Source: Trichopria drosophilae (taxonomy: Eukaryota > Arthropoda > Insecta > Hymenoptera > Diapriidae). Taken from it: a stretch of DNA of 64,000 nt. This document shows positions 56,270-64,000 of this stretch, in pieces (the stretch's first letter is position 1; each line of letters begins with the position of its first letter). Location: contig CM059585.1 of the NCBI GenBank assembly GCA_030407085.1, positions 66,824,501 to 66,888,500 on the forward strand, written 5' to 3'. Both the position numbers and the translations under genes were made by a program. The notes below the pieces were generated by a model that saw only the letters and a list, made by a program, of their open reading frames with translations, was not told where the DNA came from and did no database searches.

Positions 56270-57125
56270 TTTGCGACTTGTACGAATTCATTCTACATTC
56301 TCTTCTTCACATTAATTTAAATTTCTTATTTGTTCCGCCACGAAAGAAAACGGGGAAAACTGTAGGGGCTTGGTTTCGGATTAGTCCAAGGAAAATCAAT
56401 CACTCGCGGAAATAATTCAAAATCGGTATTTATTGAAGCCGAAAATATTTCAAATTACAATTTTAACGGCACGGTCGAATATTTTATCGAAAACTTCGCG
56501 AGTAAAGTACCGTGGAACTAGAGTGCCGAATTTCCGATTTTATCGATTTCGCGAACGACGAAAATGCGTCCATCGATTCGAGAATCTTGCCAAAGAAAAA
56601 ATGCGGAAGTCTCGACGACGATGTGTTTTCAGAAAACGCCTTCTAATCGTTTCGGAAATAGATCGCGCTAATAACCGCGATCGACACGTGAACATTTCTT
56701 CTACGCACGAGAAACTTTGCGCGGGAAACTAGGGTTGTATATCGCAACTTATTAATATTATGACCCATTTCCTCACCACCCAGGAGGTAAAGTACATTCC
56801 GCGCGTTTTTGAAAAAAATAATTAAAAAAAAATGGTGGTGTCCCCATTAGGCCTAATGCACCGGTTTTTTTCATTTTTTACACAACTGTTATATCTCAAA
56901 GTAGAAATATGAAATATTGTTTGTATATAGGCAGTGAATAAATGTGAGACATTTAAGTATGTTAAATTAGTTACATTTAATAATTTTATTCAAGTAGTTT
57001 TTATTAAATACAGAAGAAACACCGTCGTCGAAACTTGAAACTGTTTTACATCGAATTTTATTATTCGTAAGTGGAATGAAAGAATAAAAACTACGCGTAC
57101 CAGATATTGTTTTACAAGTTAAGAA
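56270..57125. other. Non-coding stretch left of the SDGAASQY gene
   Basis: The region 56340-56760 is CG-richer, with a plus-strand Arg-rich frame lacking a known domain. AT-rich after 56760. It may be an unrelated insertion such as a solo LTR; I cannot support that. Confidence 0.3.
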
Positions 57126-58140
57126 TCATTGTACTAAAAACGCTTTTACTTCGTTATGCTCCTCATTTGAACAAAAGTTAAACGTTATTGTGTCAAATTT
57201 GTGTTCAACCAAGTCGAAAAATGCTTTTGGAGTTGAAATAGGTGCAGTATCTGGTCTACGTGAACTTTCACGTCTAACGTATCTTTTTACTGTACCACCA
57301 ATTCCATCGCAAGCATTTATTCCGTGAGATGTAGCAAAAAAGTGCCATTCGGCTTTTATACCAAAATCATGAAAATTATACACTAAATTACGAATTCTTT
57401 TTATTATTATATTGCGATGCTGCTCCATCCGAGAAATAATAAATTTTTTTTATTTTATTTGATCCATATTTTTTCTTAATCCAAGAAATTATTTTTTTTT
57501 TAAATAGGTAAACAACGGCGTGTTCAGTATTTTCTGAAATTAAGACATAACTTTCAAATGTGCAAATGTTACAATCATCTTGAGCAGGCTGATAAACGAC
57601 GAAAGGATGAATTGTCGTCTGACTGTTGTACCAATGACGACTTTGTATTGCAGTTTGTATTAAAAATGAAAAATTTTCTGAAAAATCACCAATAACAATT
57701 AGTTTTCCGTCCTTCAAATTTAACTTAAGATGTTTTAAAAACTGACTTTGTTGTTTAGCTATGAAATTGTGGACTAAGAGGATGTCTACTTCTTTGGCAA
57801 TTGTTTGCATGAATGTTTCCGCTTCTTACGTGATGGATTCTAGGGAAGAACGATCAGTGTTAGTCAATTGCTGGTAATCGATATGAATAATATTCTTCTT
57901 ACGGAGAGTTTCTTTTATCTCGGTAGCAGTATCATTAAATCCAGGGCAAAGATTGCATTTCTTCAAATAACAATTGTTGTTTGATTCAGTACAAATCATT
58001 CTATTTAAAATCTCTTCATAACTGGATACAGAAAGCTTTGGAAAACTATATTTAGTACCCTGCGGTCCGACGTCAGCCGCGCAAATTTTCTCCGTATTTT
58101 CCCGCAGTTTCTCCGCATTTTCTTCATACTTTCTCCTCAT
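57126..58140 (-). pseudogene. Multicopy transposon-like gene with DFSEN / SDGAASQY / HGxxxCDGIGG motifs
   Basis: On the minus strand: a start near 58140, GTKYSFPKLSVSSYEEIL, CNLCPGFNDTATEI, a stop near 57826, KLIVIGDFSENFSFLIQTAI (~57700), HWYNSQTTIHPFVVY, KKIYYFSDGAASQYNNKKN (~57440), a frameshift near 57390, then AEWHFFATSHGINACDGIGGTVKR (~57345-57275). The spaced acids (DFSEN, SDGAAS) and HG...CDGIGG could form an RNase H-like metal site, as in DDE transposases. That is inference. I recognise the motif set as a repeated gene in arthropods but cannot name the superfamily. Confidence 0.6.
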
Positions 58141-58736
58141 TTTCTCTGCTATTCGATATTACGGTAAAATTCTAGAGAAACTGCAAAGATTTTCTGCGCT
58201 ATTTATACGTAAATTGGAAAACGTTCCGCAAAAACTATTGTCAAAATTCAAAAACGTTTCGGTAAATTGGTATGAGAAATGACCGAGATCTTGCGGAAAA
58301 ATTTCGAAGAAATTCTAAATAATACTCTGTACACTGTGAAAAGAAAATGCATTAAATTTAATGAACATGTAAATGAAGCAAATTTCAAGCAGGTACATTA
58401 ATCCTTTTTCATGTTTATCTTGAAAATCTCAACAACTAATGCATTGAATCTAATGCACATACATTAATATTAAGCAGGTTCATTACTAGCTTACCACGTT
58501 TCCCCTACATTAAAATTAATGTACATGGGCATTAAATTTTAGTCGCATGCGCACAACATTGAAATTTGTATCTAGAATATTACATTCGTTGAAGGAATAT
58601 TTTGGCAACAATATTTAAAAGATTCCTAATAGGAAATTTTCCGGCCAATTAAAAAAAAAACGAAACAAATTTTGAGAATTATCGTCATATTTTTTTTAAA
58701 TTATGTAAATTCTCTGTTATATGTATTATACGATTA
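58141..58736. other. AT-rich non-coding stretch
   Basis: Frequent ACATTAAT phrases around 58385-58530; nothing else recognisable. Confidence 0.4.
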
Positions 58737-58758
58737 GATAGATAGATAGATAGATATT
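58737..58758. repeat. (GATA)n tail of the LINE
   Basis: Five GATA units on the plus strand, (TATC)n in the LINE's sense direction, directly after AATAAATA. Confidence 0.75.
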
Positions 58759-58895
58759 TATTAACCCATATTCGAATAATATTCCTGAGGGTATAGTACA
58801 CATAATACATAATACATAATAAATTTACTGACAGAAGAAAAAAGAAAAAAAAATGTTAAATAGCGCTAATGCTTAATAGATATGTACCTGAACAG

Positions 58896-58983
58896 ACGCA
58901 AAAAAACGCAATAAACGCAATAAACGCAATACACGCAATAAACGCAATAAACGCAATAAACGCAGTAAACGCAATAAACGGCA
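58896..58983. repeat. 9-bp minisatellite (ACGCAATAA)n in the LINE 3' region
   Basis: About nine copies with a few single-base variants, just after the ORF2 stop on the minus strand. In sense direction it reads TTTATTGCG. Confidence 0.9.
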
Positions 58984-58993
58984 TGCCGTAAGG

Positions 58994-61900
58994 CTAATAC
59001 TCAAGAATAAATTTCCTCCTCACAAAACACGCTTTTACAAAAAGGAAAAGGGCTCTCAGAGCGGTCAGATCCACAGTTGTAAGCAGATAGGCCATTATAT
59101 TACTAGGCGAACGGTTCTGAGCTCTGAAATCCCTTCGCAAGCCTTCCCACACAGGTCGAGAGATAGGACAGTCACTCAGTATGTGGGTGAGAGTTTCTCT
59201 CTCGCCCATATTACAAGCTTCACATAGTGCCAAAGGATTGTAGGTATACCACGAATTTCCGATACACAGCGACCGCGAAAAATCCGTGGCAGTTCGTAGC
59301 TGCACTTTTAGGCGAAGATAAGAAATCTGGCAACGAGTTGGATATAGACTGGCGAGACCGTCGGAAAACTTTCTGTAAATAGGCATCTGAATCGACTCGG
59401 AGGAGTAGTAACGACGGAGGTCCTTGTATCGTAGATCCGTGGCATAACTCTCACACACTGTTTTCACACGAGACGTCCAATTCTCAACCGTAAAATCAAG
59501 CCACAAATCATCGAAGCATGAGGCGCTGAGAACGCGTTTCAGTTGACCAACCCAGTTTAAAGCTGGGTCACCCAATCCTCCGACACACAACTCGAACAGC
59601 CTAAGAAGGCCTTTACGCTGTAAACTAGAAGTTGGCTGACGTAGTATTCTTATAACTAAGAGTAACGCTCTCTTGACAATTTCGACCGCAATGGGGTATA
59701 AACCCAGTTCGAGACGCAGAAGATATGCAGGTGTTGTACGAGGCAATTTAAGCCATTTTTTAAAAAAGTCGATTTGTGCAGATTCAAGTCGGTCAAGGTG
59801 ATTGAGGGCCCAGCAGGGGGAAGCATACAAAAGAGTGGATACAATTGAGGCCGAGTATAATTTTAGAGCTGCGTCCCATGAGTCTCCTTTAACTGAAGCC
59901 ATTATGGCGAGGACAGATGCTGTGGCTTGACGAGTCCTGGCGATCGCAGCTTCAGTGGCCTTCAACCCATTCGCCGAAGACGAGACGATAGTTCCCAAAT
60001 AGGGGTACGATGCCACAACCTCAATTTGCTGATCCAAATAAGAAAAACTTCTAGAAGCGGAGTCCAGAGAGCCACCTCTTCTGAAAACAACTATTTTAGT
60101 TTTTAAGATATTTACGAATAAATCATTTATTTCGCAGTATGAAGCTAGAGCAGCTAGCTTAGCTCTTAGATCAGCTGGAGAGAAAGCAAATATCGCCAAG
60201 TCGTCAGCATAAAGGAGCATCATGAGGTCATGCAGCAGAGTGTAGTCAACGCCTCTAAGGCCCTTGCCTCTGAAAAATGTTACTATGTCGGCTAAATATA
60301 TAAGGAAAAGTAATGGGCTCATAATCTCGCCCTGCAAGACCCCCTCTGTAACTCTGACTTGATCAGTTGAACCCTCAGGGCAAACTATTGAGGTTTTCGC
60401 GGAACTATAAATAGCCTTAAGCACCCGCACCATCTTTGCGCTTATTCCAATGTCAATTAGTTTTAGCCACAGTTTTTCATGTGGAATAGAATCGAAAGCC
60501 CTGCGAAAGTCTACAAAAAGAACATAGCATTTGGATCCTTTATTCCTCAGAATTATTTGGACCGTCGCCAATAGAGTAAAAATGTTATCTTCCGCAGAGC
60601 GTCCTTTTCTAAAACCAGTTTGCTCCTCCGGTAGTAAGTCCCAACGGTGAAGCCAGCCCTCCAATCTTGCCTCGAGTACCTGCATGAAAAGCTTCGTAAG
60701 CGCATTGGTTATCGCAATTCCTCTGTAATTCGTAGGCATGGAGCGATCTCCTTTTTTGAAGAGCATGATGAGACTAGACTGCATAGGGGGCATTTCGGAG
60801 TCGAAAATCATGTTAAATAGGTCGAGGACAAAATCAAACCAATCGTTTGACAGCAACTTTAAAATTTCAGCAGGAATTCCGTCGGGTCCTACTGCTTTAC
60901 CCGTTTTTAATCTCCTCATGCTCTTCATTAATTCCTGAGCCGAGATGGGAGGGTCCAGAAATTCGTCCTGCACCCCACAAAAAGTTAGAACGGACAGTGG
61001 TCTCTGGGGATAGAGGAGCGCTAAGTGATCCAACCACGTCACGAGAGCAACAGCCGATCCAGCAGATGGAGACGTCCTGTGCCTACGAACCGTATCCCAG
61101 AATCCCCTCGCGTCCCTCACCTCCGCAAAGGCATCCGCCACCCTCAAAGCATATGCCTTCTTAGCTGAGACGGTAACTTGCCTGAAATTCTTTTTCGCTT
61201 GCAAGTAAGCAGCTTCGTGGAACAGGGTGTAGTTATTTTTACGTAGCACAGAGAGGGCTCGATTTAAGTCTTTTCGGGCTGCCCTACAATTCGCGTCGAA
61301 CCAACGAGAATCAACCCTTTTTACGGTTTTACCGCGCCTATTATTTTCAGTTGTCTTAATTAGACCCTCTTGTTTCATTAGACTAACTAAACCTGAGCAA
61401 AATTTAGAAAAAGAGGGGTTTTGCGTTTCGGTATCAGTATACAAATCATACGGATTTAGTTCGCGCATACGGTTGGCTAAGCGTAATGAACCCTCGTTCG
61501 ACCACGTGATTTTTGACCTCTTACATGGGTTTGTTCGCAAATGTGTAACCAGATCACTGGAGAATGTTAATGACAGGACGACCGTAGCAGGCAGATGATC
61601 TGAGCCACCAGCCTCTGAGCCAATAAAAAAGTCTTTAATAAAATGTGTGTGATTTGCGGATACCCAGATCAGATCCACAATGCTTCGGCCTCTGGCATCT
61701 ATGTAAGTAAAACGTGCAGGCGAATCACCAAGTGAACGTCCATTCAACAAGACATAATTGTTCCCGAACATAAAATTATATAGCATTTTACCTCGAGCAT
61801 TACATCTAGAGTCTAAGGAATATCTTAATGCCGATAATTGAGTATTATAAAATAAATGAGTATCGTCATTTTCAAGGTTTAGTGTGCCCGTCCATGCATT

Positions 61901-62386
61901 AAAGTCACCCCCAAGTAGGATTAAACAATCGGGAAATTTAATTGAAATTGAGTCCAGAACTGATTGTAATTTTTGAAGCTGAGAAGACAAGTCAGTTTGA
62001 GGAGAAAAGTAAATCGAACCTTGCACTATAGGAATCGGGTAAGTCCTGACCAGTGTAAAAATCCACTTAGGGGAGACCTCAATCACTTCGGGGGATCCCA
62101 CTGATGGTAGTATCGAGACTAGACCCCCGCTGAACCTTCCTGATGAGTCCTCACGTGTTGCTGGTACGACGAAGGTTTTTGTGTCCTCAAGATGAAAAGG
62201 CGATGTGTAAGCTGTGAGCCATGTTTCACAGAAGTTCCAAATGGAGTTAGGCGGGAGAGTATTCGCCATGACCAGATTGTGGGGACCACGAATGTTCCAA
62301 AAAGACAAATGTATATCAGTCTGAGATTGTGTTGGAATCTGAAAGCGATTTGGTACTGCGGATCTAAGCGGCTTAAGCCGATGGTT
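58994..62386 (-). CDS. LINE ORF2: endonuclease-reverse transcriptase, uninterrupted
   Basis: The endonuclease nicks target DNA and the RT copies the element RNA at the nick. The open frame runs from about 62386 to 58994. Endonuclease motifs: LSFWNIRG (Asn), FCETWL (Glu), LLGGDFNAW (Asp-Asn), DLIWVS and GSDHLPA (His). The RT begins KAVGPDGIPAEIL (~60890), then NYRGIAITNALTKLF, GFRKGRSAEDNIF, FVDFRRAFDSIPH (motif A Asp, ~60500), EGVLQGEIMSPLLFLIYLAD and LLYADDLAIFA (YADD, ~60190). The tail has CEACNMGERETLTHILSDC, a CCHC-type zinc site. No frameshift or stop occurs in 1104 residues. The first in-frame ATG (62269) lies after the endonuclease start; translation seems to begin elsewhere, and 62308 is a TTG. 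Confidence 0.9.
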   Translation of the reverse strand, partial: NHRLKPLRSAVPNRFQIPTQSQTDIHLSFWNIRGPHNLVMANTLPPNSIWNFCETWLTAYTSPFHLEDTKTFVVPATREDSSGRFSGGLVSILPSVGSPEVIEVSPKWIFTLVRTYPIPIVQGSIYFSPQTDLSSQLQKLQSVLDSISIKFPDCLILLGGDFNAWTGTLNLENDDTHLFYNTQLSALRYSLDSRCNARGKMLYNFMFGNNYVLLNGRSLGDSPARFTYIDARGRSIVDLIWVSANHTHFIKDFFIGSEAGGSDHLPATVVLSLTFSSDLVTHLRTNPCKRSKITWSNEGSLRLANRMRELNPYDLYTDTETQNPSFSKFCSGLVSLMKQEGLIKTTENNRRGKTVKRVDSRWFDANCRAARKDLNRALSVLRKNNYTLFHEAAYLQAKKNFRQVTVSAKKAYALRVADAFAEVRDARGFWDTVRRHRTSPSAGSAVALVTWLDHLALLYPQRPLSVLTFCGVQDEFLDPPISAQELMKSMRRLKTGKAVGPDGIPAEILKLLSNDWFDFVLDLFNMIFDSEMPPMQSSLIMLFKKGDRSMPTNYRGIAITNALTKLFMQVLEARLEGWLHRWDLLPEEQTGFRKGRSAEDNIFTLLATVQIILRNKGSKCYVLFVDFRRAFDSIPHEKLWLKLIDIGISAKMVRVLKAIYSSAKTSIVCPEGSTDQVRVTEGVLQGEIMSPLLFLIYLADIVTFFRGKGLRGVDYTLLHDLMMLLYADDLAIFAFSPADLRAKLAALASYCEINDLFVNILKTKIVVFRRGGSLDSASRSFSYLDQQIEVVASYPYLGTIVSSSANGLKATEAAIARTRQATASVLAIMASVKGDSWDAALKLYSASIVSTLLYASPCWALNHLDRLESAQIDFFKKWLKLPRTTPAYLLRLELGLYPIAVEIVKRALLLVIRILRQPTSSLQRKGLLRLFELCVGGLGDPALNWVGQLKRVLSASCFDDLWLDFTVENWTSRVKTVCESYATDLRYKDLRRYYSSESIQMPIYRKFSDGLASLYPTRCQISYLRLKVQLRTATDFSRSLCIGNSWYTYNPLALCEACNMGERETLTHILSDCPISRPVWEGLRRDFRAQNRSPSNIMAYLLTTVDLTALRALFLFVKACFVRRKFILEY

Positions 62387-62436
62387 TATTCAATGCCGAG
62401 TAGCTAAGCAGCCCCTGGAATTGACGTACGGGACTG

Positions 62437-63451
62437 CTACTGAACGTTTTTTAATGTGTCCATCAAAGCACAACAGATTGAAGTTGAGGCGATAGGTTGA
62501 GTCAATGCTTCTTGTGGTGCTTTTTCAAATTGTCCTGCACTCTCCGACCAGATAAAACACTCGTCCTCCACTACGACCTTTCTGAAACTTCTCACCACCT
62601 TTTTATTTTCCGCTTTAGCGCGCCTGACCAAGTCCCTGGCAAGAAAGTCAATATTCTGCTCTTTCACAGTAAGGTCTGGGTCGATGTAAATATTTCTTCC
62701 GGCCAGAATTCTCTTCTTGTTCACCGTGATGGAGGTTTTTGCTCGAGAAGTCAGCAATTCCACCAGGACAGTAGGAGGCTCTTTTCGAATAAGATAGGCA
62801 GTATCCACAACACCCGTCATTTGAAATTCTTGCAATAGAAAATTCTCAACCTGCGCTGTGACATCGCCTTGAATTTTTAGACCCCTTATTTTTATATTTT
62901 TTTTTTCGAAGCAGTTTGTTAGTTTTCTCTAACTCAGCTGACAAACAGGTGATTTGTTTGTCCTTATCTTGCAATTGGCTCTTCAAATCGGCAATTTCCT
63001 GAGTGACGTCTGTTTTTAGTGAGGCCATGGCACACATATTCTCCTCGTGCGCCGCATCTATTTTTTCAGCTAAGGCGGCCACGATAGAATCCTTAAGCGC
63101 TATCAGTTGGGCATCCATTTCAGGGTTCTGAACAACCACTTCCTGCTCAATAGTCAAGTTCGCAAGCTTACTGGGTGCTAGCTGCAGTTTTAGCTTTTTC
63201 GTTTTGTCCTGAGACGGAGAAAGCAACTCCTGCGATTCGGGCGAACGTTGACGCTCACTGTCGAAGTAGTCCGTGATCGACGAAGTACTGTTGTCCCTAT
63301 AAGTGAGCCATCTTTTCGCGGCAGGGGGGCGACCAAGTGAAGTAGTACTTGATTGCTTCGAACTTAATAGCTGCTCCTCCTGTAATCCAGTCGCACGTAC
63401 AGGTGTGGACTCCAAGGGAAGGGTGGGTTGATCGGACTCCTCCCTCTGCAT
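62437..63451 (-). pseudogene. LINE ORF1: coiled coil plus RNA-binding-like domain, one frameshift
   Basis: ORF1 begins MQREESDQPTLPLE at 63451. A disordered Ser-rich part is followed by a coiled-coil stretch (about residues 105-185: DAQLIALKDSIVAALAEKID through SAELEKTNKLLRKK). At an A9 run near 62895 the frame shifts; the other frame continues with KIQGDVTAQVENFLLQEF, then 62835-62437 (VDTAYLIRKEPPTVLVEL, IDFLARDLVRRAKAEN, VVRSFRKVVVEDECFIW). Coiled coil plus such a domain resembles L1-type ORF1 proteins that coat the RNA. One slip is the only lesion. It could be a mutation, a sequencing slip or programmed. Confidence 0.75.
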
Positions 63452-64000
63452 GTGCGTGATAAGCTGAAAAATTCTTGCCCCACACCTTTACCACTGCCGA
63501 TATCACTGGTTGACGGCAACACGTGACGTCGTATCAAACTGAGATTCACAAAATATAAAATCCTCCAAGAAACTTTCACTTCAACATAAAGTTCTCACAG
63601 TCTATATAAAAGATGTATATGACTTGACTTTATAATAAAGCTATCAGATGTTCACAAACACACAAGTTGACATAAATAACAGTTTGTTTCACTCTCCAAC
63701 AGAAATAATGTCATTAAATTAGGCTGCGATCTTCCATCAAGTGACCGAGAATAGCATAAAAGCACTGACATAACACAACACAGATTTTCACTTAAAAAAG
63801 CTGTTTAAACGCACTCGACACTTGCATAATCTAGTAAAATATTATAAGCTTGCTAATAATTACTGCAATAAATAGTTCAAAAAGTCGCACGTTTCGCGTA
63901 TCAAATGTCGGCTAATTAAATGTCATAAAATATGTTAACATCATCTAACGTTGGAATAAATATATCACGATTTTAATTTTTTACAAATCATTGCGTTGTT
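63452..64000. other. LINE leader and flanking AT-rich sequence
   Basis: No frame with a domain. The 5' end of the LINE should lie here, but I cannot place it. Confidence 0.35.

Larger units (their letters stand above)
58737..63500 (-). mobile_element. Nearly intact APE-type LINE with microsatellite tail
   Basis: On the minus strand: a leader of unknown start, ORF1 (63451-62437), a 50-128 bp spacer, ORF2 (62386-58994), a (TTTATTGCG)n minisatellite, a short 3' UTR and a terminal (TATC)n tail at 58737-58758. A simple-repeat tail instead of poly-A is common in CR1/L2-, I- and RTE-type LINEs. The clade is not certain. The 5' end is not defined; no target duplication was found. Confidence 0.8.

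Noticed and set aside
56433..56732. Arg-rich 99-residue ORF
   Set aside because: No start context, no domain and no homologous pattern that I recognise; basic composition follows the local CGA/CGC-rich sequence.
60738..61164. Plus-strand ORFs opposite the LINE ORF2
   Set aside because: They lie inside an uninterrupted 1104-residue minus-strand frame with endonuclease and RT motifs.

Overview
The window looks like accessory, heterochromatin-like DNA of an insect, possibly a hymenopteran. The evidence is AT-rich sequence with spliceosomal-type introns in transposase genes, R1-clade and I-like non-LTR retrotransposons, Pao/BEL and other LTR retrotransposons, and Tc5-, P-, Mutator-, Transib- and piggyBac-like DNA elements. 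There are no operons, ribosome-binding sites or prokaryotic genes. I found no convincing single-copy host gene. Almost every long reading frame belongs to a mobile element or a multicopy transposon-like gene, and most are broken. The exact species cannot be read from the sequence.

Layout, left to right. 1-1607: a short, minus-strand LTR retrotransposon with 3' LTR, polypurine tract, tRNA-Leu-type primer site and 5' LTR. 1608-10480: a ~171-bp satellite that surrounds an I-like LINE. The LINE's ORF2 has lost its reverse transcriptase and carries a 3.9-kb Tc5-like transposon (4263-8164) at that point. 10977-13725: broken P-element-like transposase, then a LINE RT lacking motif A. 14486-16765: a decayed multicopy gene with a CXC-type cysteine tail. 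17091-24726: an R1-clade LINE on the minus strand, flanked by ~120-bp direct repeats and interrupted by a Pao/BEL pol fragment and a 3.1-kb foldback palindrome.

24892-32500: an LTR-like promoter block and degenerate tandem repeats, split by a Mutator-like element (about 26367-32324). Inside that lie a hairpin MITE, a SINE remnant and another element with 210-bp inverted ends. 32950-38134 is AT-rich and non-coding apart from a recurring ATGGCGGATCC-type repeat. 38135-42700 is a plus-strand Pao/BEL element with its 5' LTR, deleted for protease and RT. 43345-48350 is a second Pao/BEL element on the minus strand, pointing toward the first and carrying an 818-bp inverted-repeat insertion. 48600-49740 is a Transib (RAG1-related) transposase.

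49992-51163 is a piggyBac-type MITE with TTAA sites. 53296-54566 holds two tRNA-headed SINEs in opposite orientation, each with clean target-site duplications. 55213-55668 is a TA-flanked MITE. 57126-58140 is a multicopy SDGAASQY gene. 58737 to about 63500 is the best-preserved element in the window: a LINE with a coiled-coil ORF1 (one frameshift) and an uninterrupted 1104-residue ORF2.

The genes do not form a pathway. They are layers of insertions, and the nesting order can be read from them: satellite, then LINE, then Tc5-like element; R1, then Pao fragment and foldback; tandem repeat, then Mutator-like element, then inverted-repeat element. The items most worth follow-up are the foldback palindrome with splice-like signals, the Tc5-like element whose giant inverted repeats carry both the transposase tail and a tRNA-like block, the two multicopy genes with unassigned chemistry, and the orientation-switching satellite.
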